NCBI RefSeq assembly: GCF_949628215.1
Contig: NC_134284.1
Coordinates: 2,046,001 to 2,110,000, forward strand
From: Phalacrocorax aristotelis
Taxonomy: Eukaryota; Chordata; Aves; Suliformes; Phalacrocoracidae
Direction of reading: 5' to 3'
DNA: 64,000 nt
The translations under genes and the position numbers were made by a program. Below the pieces are notes generated by a model, which was not told the DNA's origin, did not search any database, and worked only from the letters and a program-made list of their open reading frames with translations. Below, in pieces: positions 12,930 to 24,343 of the stretch. How positions within the stretch are numbered: position 1 is the stretch's first letter; each line of letters opens with the position of its first letter.

Positions 12930-13640
12930 GTTTTCAGCCTGACTCCAGTTTGGTTAAGGTACAGCCAGCCTGTCCTTCTGTTACAGGTCTGTCTTGTCCC
13001 AAAAGGTACCCCATTTCTTAATATATCTAAAACCTCCTTCTCAGTACCACCATCTCATTCATGCATTGAGACTCCAGACCTCTCCTTGCCCTTAGCATAT
13101 AAAGCTCTTAATGAGACTCTTAATGACAGTGGTTATGAAGGTCCTGGGCTTCAGTATCCTGGCTGATCACCTGAACTGAGCCTCCAGAACGTCCCTTTGA
13201 CACTTCTCTGTGTCGCTGGTACTGATACAGACTGACCATTGACCCTGTTCTTCTTTGTGAGCTATTGGGAGATTGCAGGAGGTCCGCTCCCTTTGCACCT
13301 GACAGCAGGTTACTGCGCAGTCCTCCCTCTCCGATGTCTCAAAGCCATCTAGCTCTGTGCCTAGGAAAGCAACCTCCGGCCACTGCTGCTTCCCGTCCTT
13401 GGGGTCCTGTCTACTGCAGGCGCCCCCAGGGTGCAAGAGGACACTCTTGCCCAGGTGGATACTGTACTTCCATGAGATTTGTGTCCCCAGCACAAGGGCT
13501 GCTGCAGTGGAGGTGAGACTATGCGACAGCATCCCTGTAGACCTCGTCTGGGACCTTTTTATTTCTCTTAGCTCTTCCAGTTTAGCCATTCCCGTCTGAA
13601 GAGGATGAGGGTTGAGAACTCCTTGTACTGTATACACACA
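12930..13640 (-). mobile_element. Decayed CR1 LINE body fragment (ORF1 end / ORF2 start region)
   Basis: Read on the minus strand, a 160-codon frame (13649 to 13167) contains a stretch resembling the N-terminal half of avian CR1 ORF1 protein (LREIKRS, then ML-SHSLTS, then an LGTELDGFET segment where the family usually has an L-NRYEALE-type motif). It is followed by a stretch around 13140-13190 similar to the CR1 inter-ORF segment (TGTCAAAGGGACG, then ATACTGAAGCCCAGGACC). The frame closes before any GDSL esterase motif, and no reverse transcriptase is seen, so the copy is dead. The comparison is from memory of the family, and the boundaries are approximate. Confidence 0.5.
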
Positions 13641-13876
13641 GGCATACAAAACGCTTGCCCCTGAATAGGTAATTGCATGTGCTGCTCTCCAGCCAGCAGC
13701 ACTATCTGTTCCTGGACTTTGACTGGCATGTTGAGCTTAACATGTTAGCTTTTAAAAGTTTTATTAGTTTAGCTTGTCTTTTCCTTCAGTGATTAAGATT
13801 GCTGTCCTCCTACTTCACCCTTTTTAAGATGCTTAGCAGTGAAGGAAGATGTAGCCTGTATGAGATAAACTGAGGA

Positions 13877-13911
13877 GTGAGTGCGTGCGTGTGTGAGTGC
13901 GTGCGTGTGTG
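13877..13911 (+). repeat. Two perfect 16-bp units, GT-rich
   Basis: The 16-mer GTGAGTGCGTGCGTGT occurs twice back to back (13877-13892 and 13893-13908), followed by GTGG. It is a short GT/GC microsatellite-like patch with alternating purine and pyrimidine. Confidence 0.9.
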
Positions 13912-16900
13912 GAGAAGTAGCTCATCTGTGCCTTTGCCAGTGCAGGCTCCCAGTGCTCTCTTCCGTTTTGACTGCCCCTGTTCACTGTGCTCCTCCGGCT
14001 ATTCAGCCTTTTGTCCTGTTGTCGCCTCTGCCCCAGGTATGCGCAGCCCCTTCTCAGGATCAAGGGATCATCTTGTAGACCTCTTGGCATCCCAGCCTCT
14101 CGCATCCTCCACAGCAGTCACTTGACAAACACTCAGCACCCTCAGCAAACTCCCCCAAACCACGTGGCCATGAAAAGAAGTCTTGCTTGCCTTCCCACTG
14201 TTCCTGACTTTCCTGGGCAAAACAGCTGTGCCACCTGCCCTGTTTGATTGCCCTTTGTTTGCTACATGTGCTCCCACCACAGAGAGATAAGCATACATCC
14301 TATTTTATTTGGAGTGCGCCAATACCCTCTGATGGCTGGACATAGCATCCATCTGTTTTTTGCAGATAGATTGTGTCTCCATCTTGTGTAGGTTAAGTCC
14401 GGGAAACTGCACATGTGTGTATAGTAACACTGTGTATATGACTACTAATCATCGGGAAATTATAGTGGGATGTTGCCACATATAATGCTCTTTAACATGT
14501 CTGTATTTTTTGGAGCATGTGTTTTAAAAGACGCAGTTCTTATTTTGCCCACTTCACTCAAACATTGATGCGTTAATAGAAAAAGGGAACATTGCAAGAA
14601 CATCATGTACAGGTCGGCAGAATTACTATAATACTCACAGAAAAAGCTGTAGAGCTCAATAGTGTATTACAGAATGTTCTTTTACTTCACTTATAAAAAT
14701 TTTTATCTATTATCCTTATTTTCATCCAGTACAGTTCTCTAGGATTCTTGCTAGATTTGGCTAAGTTCAGTATTCTATATCTGCAGTTTAATTTGAAAAA
14801 AGAAATAAATTGCCAGCACACTACAATTTTTCTCACTGTAGCAAGCCTCTGTAATAGGACAGCAAAGACACCCTTTTGTTTTGTTCAGTTGTTAAAACAC
14901 AGTCAGCAGAAGTAAAGAATCTGATTAAAGGAGGTACTTTGCAGTTGGCAAAGGCTGATACTGCGTGGTATGGTACCAGCCTCTGGGGACTTATTTTGAT
15001 TATTTTAAGCATTTAAGAAAGTAAAATTGCACTTAAGGTTCCAAAGAAGCTGAAAACCACCGAAATACTCTCTGGATTCTGTTTCTGCAGTAATTTCTTA
15101 CAGCGTAATGTGGACAGTTGTGAACAAGTAGCTGTTTCAGAATACCTTATATTTTCTGGGGCTAATCCAATGGTCAGAGGTGATTGCTCTGTGACCAAAA
15201 ATGCAGGTTACATGGTCAAAGACATTTCTGTGTGATAGTGTCTAAAACAAATTATATGTGGAAATGTCTAGGAAGGCCAAATAGAGCTCTAGAGCACTGG
15301 TGTCCATATACGCTGCTAGTAACTGGTCTTCATTTAATATCGTGTAGAGAGCTAACAAAGAAGGTAGCTATTTGCATAGTGGTCTGTTAATAATGTTACG
15401 ATTACATGTATCTTAGCATCACTGATGAAGTGTTGTTAACAGTCTCTGTCCATACATTCTACTATTTTCAGAGAAGTGGGTAGCTTCACAGTCCTAAGAA
15501 TCTTATATCTGAAAGAGAATTTCTTTGATTTTTGTTTGGAGCAATAGAGGGAGAGCTGGGTCAGGTCAGTTTCTAAGTGAATTAGGCTGAGTGAGGCTGC
15601 GTGCAGGCTGTCTGCAAGGCTTCCCTGTGGACTGGGAGACAGGCAGGCTTTGAGTCTGCTTCAGCCTTCAGTCAAGGCCATCTTCATATGTTGTATGGTC
15701 ATATCTATCCCATAATACTGCTCTGGAAAATGAGACCACTCCTTTTTTAAATTGTTGAAAACTGACTCTGTAGGCTTTCCGTGCTGTATATCCAGCTCTA
15801 ATGCAAAAATAGATTATCTCTGAGGCTGGTGTGGCAGCTTGGGGTACGATGGCTGTCTTATGTTGCTGCAGGGTAGAAAGAACATGTAGACCCAAGCATT
15901 AAGGATAGCCTGAACATGAACTGATTCTACACATATCATACTGAAAGTAAATGGCTCTATGCAGTCTGTGCTGGGGCCTCAGGTGGTGAAAAAGCTGTTC
16001 CATTTCCATATATTCTTGGTTGCTAGTATATAAGGTACAGCATGATCAACATAGATTACATTCTATAATTCTGTGATCAGTAAAAGGTAGCAGCAGCTCT
16101 TTAAAGACACTGGTTTTTGTTTAATTGTTTGCTTTTACGGAATAGAATTTCTCAAATACCTTTGTTTTATTTTATAAATGGACTTGATGTGTTTGGCTTT
16201 ACCACTGACTTATCCAAGCATGCTAAAGAACCTACTTTTGCTGTACAACAAATGAAATCTGTTTATATAGCCATCTTTTAAATATGGATTTTCTGGGAGA
16301 GATAGCAAACGATCCCAAAAGGCCAGCCTTCCTGTTTTTTTTTTAAAAAAAGCATTATCCATCCTTGTAGACATTTTTTGCTTTGCTACGTAATAGCTGA
16401 GATTACTTACCTAATACATTATCTCTCATGTCTAAGAGCAAAGCTTTTATCTGGTGTCTCTCCTTATTCAGGCAATATACTAGCTAATTTATATGTTAAC
16501 GTTTGTAAGCCATGTTTACACACAAACTTGCGTTCATTTATATAAACCTGCTTTAAATGATCACTGTTATTCAGTGTCAGCACCTCTATTCAGATTAAAA
16601 TGAAATTAATGTTCATATGGTCTTTTGCACCTGGTAATGGAGTACCAGCCATGGTGTGCCGGAGTGACACATGACTTGAACTACCACATCCTTAGGACAA
16701 GCATATTGGCATACCGTGCTGAGGTTTTCTGGTGCCTGGCCTTATTAAGTGACAGGTGCTTTAACGACTTAGTTTAATCTGATAGCACAATCATTTCTCT
16801 TGAGCTCTGATACTTTTACTATTAAACTTGTTTAACATCTTTAATTTCACACACACAAGTGATTGCCACCAATGGAAAAAAATCTCTTCTTTCCCCTGCT

Positions 16901-17373
16901 TTCTCCAACCTCTTGTTTTGTAACCTTTAGTTTAATACAGGTGGAAGAACAAGGCTTTGAGAATATCAAAGTAGGTAATAGCTGTTTAAATATCCAATAA
17001 GCATCTCCCAATTATATAGGTACACAAAGCTTTGCAACAAGTGATGTGCAGCTCTTAGAGCTGATGAGGTGTGCTTCAAGCAATGCTCAGCGTCAGAAGT
17101 GTGTGTGTGGATGGGGGCATTTGAGTGGGTCCTGATGGAAAGTACTGTTCTTACATCTTATGAAAAGCATAGTGAAAGTCATCATCGGCCACATCATCTT
17201 CACCATCATCATGTGCTGCACTGGTAAGGACACCAAGGGGAGGGTATTTTTCTTGAGACCCCTTTGCTTCTCCTCCCTGTCATCAGTTATGGACCTCATG
17301 AATAAGCTTTTGTGCATTTAAGCCAGTGTCAACATCCTTTGGGCAATGAATGGAAAGTTCTCAGACACCACAA

Positions 17374-17421
17374 AGTTTCTGAAGCTATTTCTGGGCTCTC
17401 ATTCTAGGCAGCGGCCAGGCT
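17374..17421 (+). repeat. 48-bp duplicated block, copy A
   Basis: From AGTTTCTGAAGC to GGCCAGGCT, this block matches 17995-18042 at 46 of 48 positions, in direct orientation and offset by 621 bases. Sequence outside the block does not match, so it is a short local duplication or two fragments of an unrecognised repeat. Confidence 0.85.
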
Positions 17422-17994
17422 CAGACTAGTCAAGACTATGTAACTTTGCTTTTTGCTGTAACAATTTACTTTGTATCTATAAGACTTCTAATTTCTAGAA
17501 TGGTTTCCTTAGCTATGTCTTGAACTAATTTCTATTCTTTTCTTCTTCCCCGACTTAATAATTTTAGTTAAGTTTTAAACTTGAGATGAGCTTGTATTGT
17601 GCATCATAGAACTGTGCTTCCCCAGCGTTTGGAAGCCTTCAGCATGTCTGTATAAATCACTCTTCATTTTGCCTGAAGTTTTCTGAAGAGCTTATAATGT
17701 AGATATCTAAAGTGCAAAGAGCAGAGGAAACACTAAAATAAGCTAGAGTATGTGAAGGTAATAGCAGAAGGAGCAACGGTTGTGATGTGCATATGTGTCC
17801 ATGCAGCTGAAATTGTCAGACATTATGAGTCAGTTTTGACTCTCTTGTCCTGAGAAGCCATACAGATGGATGTTCATCATCTCCTGAATATCAGGCTGGG
17901 ACGTCACCCAGCAGAATTATTATCTGCTCTTGCAAAATTGGGCCATAAGTGACTTCCAAAGGTAATGTGACTACTTAGGGAACCCTGTGATCAC

Positions 17995-18042
17995 AGTTTC
18001 TGAAGCTATTTCTGGCCTCTCATTCTAGGCAGTGGCCAGGCT
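17995..18042 (+). repeat. 48-bp duplicated block, copy B
   Basis: Partner of 17374-17421 with two substitutions (a C for G in the CTGG run, and AGT instead of AGC near the end). Flanks are unrelated to those of copy A. Confidence 0.85.
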
Positions 18043-21000
18043 GTACCTTTGGAAGCTCTAGAAATAAAATTTTTCATATACTTTTGATTTAAGAAAAACA
18101 AACCACACACAACACCTATGCCCCTCCCCCCCCCACCCCTTTTGTTTCAGCTAGGTTATTTTTGAAATAAATTTCGATTTGCAAAGTGATTCACTACATT
18201 GGAAGAGTCTTAATTAGAAAATCCCTGCTGGCTATTGAGTGCTTTCAGTTGTTCTGATTAATTGGATGCTACCTCTGTATGGAGTAATTCTGCCACGACT
18301 TGGGGAGTCTTTTGAACAATTTGCTGCTGCTCAGGGGTTCCCAAAAGACTGATTATAAACTGAGACCATCACAGGAGCATGCATTAAAAAAAATAATTCT
18401 GTGCTTTTTTAACTCTGATAGTTGCAAAGCACGTAAAGAACTGGAATAAGGACTGAAATCTGACTGTAGATATGGAGGTGGGTTACAGGAAATTATTGTG
18501 GTCTATGGAGAAGATGATAGCAGTCAGACTGAAGAGTTCCCTCACATCTCCTTTTTCCTGTAAGCTTTTGACTCTGTTTTGTTGCATAACCTCTTGAGTG
18601 CAATCAGAGATATTTTTTTTTGAGAATTGTCTTTTTGGCATGGTAACTACTGCAACAGCAGCATGTAACAGCAGGTACAGATACCGGTAGTGTGTTAGTA
18701 GTCAGCAGGGAGTATTAAATTATAGACCTGTACTGCAGCAATACTTACCAAAGAAACACACACTAGAAGATGCCATAGCTTTCAGTGAAGCAGTGGGGAA
18801 CCTTGGTTTGATCTTAAGTATAAATGAGAGCTTTTGATTTTTTGTATTTAACTTACTTTCATGTTAGGAAACCAGCCATAGAGATAGCTACCCCAGCTGG
18901 AATAGAGGAGGAGCTTCTCTGGTCAAAATGAAAAAGAGAAGCTACATACATGTTAAGAGTAGGTCCTGTGTGAGATATTTGCCATCTTTTTAATGTTCTC
19001 TCTCTTAGGGAGGAGGAAGGTGGCAGCACACAGTGTTTAATCTCTTTAAACGCTGGAAAATGAAGTGACGTAGGTCTGAGATCCACCCAAGACACAGGGC
19101 ATGAGGCAGGCACACCTGTAGCCTACCTGATGTCAGGGCTGTGTGCTCAGATCAGAGCTTGAACGCAGCTGCTGGAGCCATGGGCAGGGGCTGGTGGCCC
19201 CAGGTGAGGTGTGTCGGGGCTGCTAAGGTCCTTATCATCAGCCTGTTTGAAATTTGCTTTGTACATAACTGTAAAAAGCATGCATGCAGGATTAATGTTA
19301 ATACCTGACATTAAGTATATGTGAAGGTATGTCTGTAACCCTACTGAGTGTTAGTGGCAGTGGTTAGTGCTTCTCCGAACACCTTTCTGTCAGATAGAGG
19401 ATGGCCTGCTTTCTGCCTTTCTTGCCCAATCTATGCCCCCAGTTAAAAAGCTAAGAGAAGTGGTAAGCACGGTAGCTTGCTGAAAACCCGTCAGGCAGTG
19501 CAACCACATCTGTAATATGCTTCCCTCTCCCTGCTCTGGTCACTCAGGCACAGTACAGGTTAAAAAGTATACTCTGCTGTCTGCAGCATCTTGCACCCTC
19601 TGGTAGCTGGTAAGAGAAAGCAACGGCAAGCTCGGTGTGGCGGTTAGCACAAGCTGCACTGCTGCGCCCGGGGAGCTGGAAAGGTGATGTGGGTGCTGAA
19701 TCCCCTGTGCATGGGTGAGGAAATCGGCACTTGCTGCCTGGCTTGCTTTCTCACTCTTTATCACGGTGAGGGGTAAGAGATATTTCTGTGCTCTGTTACC
19801 TAAGAAGCAAAATCTTAGAGCAGGTAAAAAGTGACACAGAAAAGCAGTTATAGTGAGGTGCAGAGAGAAAGGGGTGTTGGAGTCAAAGAGGCTCCTTCTG
19901 CATAGATGTACGCATAGGAGAAAAGCAGATGGGGTTGTTACTCAGAGCCCTGGTGCATTGGTGATGTTTCAGTAGGAAGGAGGGAGATTTCTGCATTTTG
20001 TTCTGTCTGGAGAAGAAACATTTTGCTGATTTACTGTCAGCTCTTACCGTGAATCACTGTTTTAGGTAGATAATGCTGCTCGTCTTCCTGTTTTATGGGA
20101 TGTTATACCAGGTCATATGTTCCTGTGTCTGTTGATCTAGTTCATGCTAATGCCCTTGGTTACCTTTCATGGAAGTTTTCATAGGAAGATTTACAGGGAA
20201 GTCAGTCATTGGAGCAAAATGTTTCAAACTAGAATAGAAAAGGTGTTCAAAAGTTACAAATGTGACTTTTAGAGCTGGCTAACCTTTTATTTGTTTACTG
20301 CTGCTAACAAGGACAGCAGCGTATATTTTTTGTAACATCTGAGTTCAGGAACTGTTGGCAGATCTGAATTTTCCTTCATGGGTCAAACTTGGACCTCAGA
20401 ACTATAAGTATAGGAGTTTGCTTTGGTTTTCCTTGCACAGACGAGTAGGTGTCAGGAAGCTCAGTGTCATGCCTGGAGCAATGGGACTGCTCTGTCCCAT
20501 CTGCATGGACTCAAGGTAGGGTGAAGTATTTGTCATCCTTTGCATCCAAAGGTATGAAGTCATGGAAGTGATTTGTGCTTAAGAAACAAGCATTCAGACT
20601 CCTCATGGCTCTTTCTTGCAAAACAAAAATCTTTGTGGCACGTTGCAGTACTGAGAGGCTGATTTTGTAAGGCTCTTTTGTTTCCAGCAGATTAATGAAG
20701 TTTGGGGTCACGTAAAGCTTCTAAAAAAAGAAATGTTGGCCTGCCTTTCCAGTGTTGTTAAAACATTTTTCTGCTTTTATGTAAGTTTTTAATAGTAAAG
20801 GAAATGTTGTTCTTTAGAAAACATTATTAAAGCTGTGATTTTTGTAAATTTCCAACCTCTCCAGGGTAAAAAAGAGATTGTCTTTAATTAAGTTAATTTT
20901 CATTGTCCTATCCTTAAATCAACTGAGCTAGCATGGTTAGAACTAAGCCTCTCTTGGCCCAGTAAATACAGCAAGATAGTGAAGAAGGTAAGAGATTTCC

Positions 21001-22639
21001 CTAATATATTTGTTACATGTTCTCCTGTGTTTTTTTGAAAGTATTTTTTGCTAAAGATCACAAAAGTATAAATCACTACTTTCCACAAAAAGCAAAATAG
21101 AGGGACTCCAGATGATCCTGCCACTGGTACCAAACAAAAAAAACCAAAAATGCAACTACGCTGGAGTTTTACCTCCACCTGCTCTGATTGCAGGCTGTGT
21201 GATACTGTGTGGAGCAGGTGCAATGATAATCCAAATAAATAAAATTAAGTTTAAAGGCACATGAGTAAAGGTTTTTAGGTAAATATGCTGGAAAGTGCCT
21301 ATGAAAATAGCTAAGTACTGTTAACTCCATCCAAACGAACAGGTGAGCAGTGTACACAGTGCAGTGTTAATGCAGTTTTTGTCTCAATGACAGCATCATT
21401 AGAGTCACAAAACTTAGCTTTGAAGACTACTTAGTATACACATTTTTCATAAACTCTGCTTTATTTTGTTTCCTTGCATTTCAGTAAATGTAAGAAATGC
21501 CCTACCAGGTTTGTGCTAAAACAAATAAACAGCTCTTGTAAATAATAATATTGATCAAAGATCACTGAACAACTCTCATGTCCAAGAAAGCCTCTCTTTC
21601 TCTTCCCCCCAATATTTTGCAGTTGGTTTAATAAAAGATACTGCCTCCTATACCATCTTTGCCTCTCATTACTTTGCAGAGCCATGGTTCTTCTGGGTGT
21701 TTGTTTTACTGCAGTGGTAACTTGAGATTTTATTTTTCTGCTTCATCCTCTGAAAAGATGCAAAGGCCTCAGCTGTAGAGCAATTCCATGAAATGTACAT
21801 GACTCCACCAATATAGCTTTAGTAATAGGTATTGAAAATGTATTTAGAAAAAAAAGCCAACCAAGAACAATTCAAACAGGGTGAAAATGGAAAATTAATA
21901 AGTAAATTGAATTAATAATGTTCACAACAGAACATTTGGCAGAAAGAGGATACATTGAGAGAAAATTACCCACAAATATCTATTGTAGCCACCCAACACA
22001 GCATGAAAGCATTCTTTGTAAATCTTAATGTTTTCAAATGTGATAAAGAATTCTTAGAAACAAAAAATTACCCTAAGAGTATATATGTGGACAAAGAAGA
22101 GGAGGCACGCATTTCTTCTTCAACATTTGTTCTGGTTTCCCAGCAACATGAAATTGGTAAAACAATTACTAAGTTAACAAAACTTAGAATAGAGGAAAGG
22201 GAATAATTTTAGTGCCAGTTGCACTGAATTACAGTTTTTATGTATTTTCAGAGCAGTGCGGACCCAGTAATTGTATTATCAGTGTTCATCTAAATGTGAT
22301 GTTTGAAGGAAATAAGGATTTAACCAGATAACGCCTTCTGGTTCGTCTGGTAGGCTGCGGAGAGGGACACTGGCATATGTTAACGCTGATCATGCTAAAG
22401 TGATGTTAGATGAGGTGAGGAATGAACTGTCAACACAAGAAGGGTCTGCGGGCAGCTTGGCCTGGGTCCTTTGTTGCAGAGAGAATGAAAAATGGTGACC
22501 TGAATGATACAGATAAATCTCTGAGTTTGTGCCTCTGGGAGGCTAAAGCTATACTCCCAGTAGAATTTGAACTTGGCATGTGTGATATGCACACAGGGTG
22601 TAGTCTCTTCCTCTCTTCTTTTTTCCCCCCCTTTATATT

Positions 22640-23171
22640 TGTCATGGTTTAACCCCAGCCAGCTACTAAGCACCATGCAGCTGCTTGCTCGCTCCCCGCT
22701 CCCTGCCCGGTGGGTTGGGGAAGAGAACTGGAAGAGTAAAAGTGAGAAAACTCGTGAGTTGAGATAAAAGCAGTTTAATAATCGAAATAAAGTAGAAAAA
22801 AAACCCAGAATATACAAGGCAAGCAATGCACAATGCAGTTGCTCACCACCCGCCAACCAATGCCCAGCCAGTCCCTGAGCAGCGATTGCGGCCCCCCAGC
22901 CAACTCCCCCCAGCTTTATGTACTGAGCGTGGCGTCATATGGTGTGGGATATCCCTTGGGTCAGTTGGGGTCAGCTGTCCCGGCTGTGTCCTCCGCCAGC
23001 TTCTTGTGCCCCCGGCAGAGCACGGGGAGCTGAAATGTCCTTGACTAGTGTAAGCACTGCTTAGCGACAACTAAAACGTCAGTGTGTTATCAACATTATT
23101 CAAATCCAAAACACAGCACTATACCAGCTACTAGGAGGAAAATTGACTCTATCCCAGCTGAAACCATGATA
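22640..23171 (-). mobile_element. Solo LTR of an avian endogenous retrovirus, subtype 1
   Basis: A 532-bp element with imperfect inverted ends (TGTCATGGTTT at the left, AAACCATGATA at the right) and no gag, pol or env attached. It shares its left ~120 bp and right ~250 bp with the LTR at 36227-36806, but the middle differs. On the minus strand it runs CATATGACGCCA, then a TATA-like region, then a T-rich polyadenylation region, so it is antisense to GPR176. The flanks ATATT and GTATT may be an eroded 5-bp target-site duplication. A full CRE palindrome is not kept here (TGGCGTCA on the + strand). The family is a common Neoaves LTR from memory; the exact library name is uncertain. Confidence 0.8.
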
Positions 23172-24204
23172 GTATTTCAGAGAAAGAACCTGCCCCCCTC
23201 TTTTATGGGTGACATTATTCTTACTTATTCTTACTTATTAACCTGATGAAAGGGTTGAAAGAGTAGAGGAAAAACTGTCCATCGTCTCCTCTCATTCAGT
23301 TGTCGATAGCAGCGAGAGTTAGAAATGACCTGCAAGTCCTGCTTTCTTGTCAGTGCTTGTGTCACAATCTTAGCAGGGTTGAGAAGGCAGTCAGGTAGCT
23401 TTATGATCATGTTCTTCTAAATAAGTATTGGGACAGCCAAATTCATTGACAGTGGATTGCTTGAATGATGAAAAGTGGCTTCAGGTCTCAGTTCTGCATT
23501 TTGTTTTGGTTTTAGATTTTCTAAGTAGGTTTATTTATAATGTAAGTCTCCTTGTGTGTCCTACAGAGACTCCATTATGTCAGCAACGGAAAGCTAGTTA
23601 TGAAATATTTTACAACTAATTCATAAATCAGGCAGCCTGAGATCAATGGAATGACAAAAAAAAAAAAAAGTATAAAAATGCTTCCCAATTAAGTCTGCCC
23701 ATTTCCAAGGAATGGAAATAGTCCTTTGGGTCATTGCACAGATCTCTTAGTATATGGTGGTATAAAATTTATTTTTAATTTATATTTTCTTTGCAGACTA
23801 TCATTATCATAAAAAAACCACATACAGCCTTGAGAGAGTAGTGCCTTCCACTGACATTTGTAAGGGAGCTCTCTGTGCACTAGCAGGCACATCCGTGGTA
23901 TGTGGTTTCAAAACATTGCAGAAGATAAAGCTACATGACTGCCATTAATACTCTAATGAGCCATGTGGCAGAAATCACTGGCCAAGTACTTGGCCTGGGA
24001 GAGGGTTGCTTTTCTTTTTAAATAAAACCAAACCCAGACATGTTGCAAATTAGATACAAACTAATTGATGCACTGTTCAGTTTAACCATTTAAACTCAGA
24101 AAAAGCTATTGACGTGCTGGCAGTATTTGCTACTCTGCTGCCACATTAAGACTTATAAGTAGGCTATTAAACAGCAGTTCAGTAACAGAAATTATTAATG
24201 TATA
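23172..24204. other. Intron 1, unique sequence
   Basis: AT-rich, with no gene and no recognised repeat. Confidence 0.55.
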
Positions 24205-24343
24205 TCCCTGGAGGTATTTAAAAGAAGGGTAGACATGGTGCTTGAGGATCTGGTTTAGTGGTGGACTTGGCAGTGATAGGTTAGCGGTTGGACTCCATGA
24301 TCTTAAGGGTCTTTTCCAACCTTAACGATTCTATGATTCTATA
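24205..24343 (+). mobile_element. CR1 LINE 3' end
   Basis: Starts at CCCTGGAGGTATTTAAAAG and runs through GTGGACTTGGCAGTGATAGG and GGTTGGACTCCATGATCTTA to the tail GATTCTATGATTCTAT. This is the classic avian CR1 3' UTR and octamer tail, 5'-truncated, inserted in the sense direction of GPR176. Confidence 0.9.

Larger units (their letters stand above)
13650..22639. other. Intron 1, unique sequence with small repeats
   Basis: Mostly AT-rich unique sequence. It contains the GT-rich minisatellite at 13877-13911, the duplicated 48-bp block at 17374 and 17995, and a C-run near 18124-18135. Frames at 13833-14298 overlap on both strands and reflect local C-richness rather than a gene. No gene is seen. 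Confidence 0.55.

Noticed and set aside
16040..16080. ATTCTATAATTCTGTGATC as a CR1 tail
   Set aside because: Only the tail-like string is present; the upstream 60-80 bases show none of the CR1 3' UTR landmarks.
22395..23070. Cluster of overlapping frames up to 153 codons on both strands
   Set aside because: It overlaps the solo LTR and its flank, with mutual antisense shadows and no retroviral gene.
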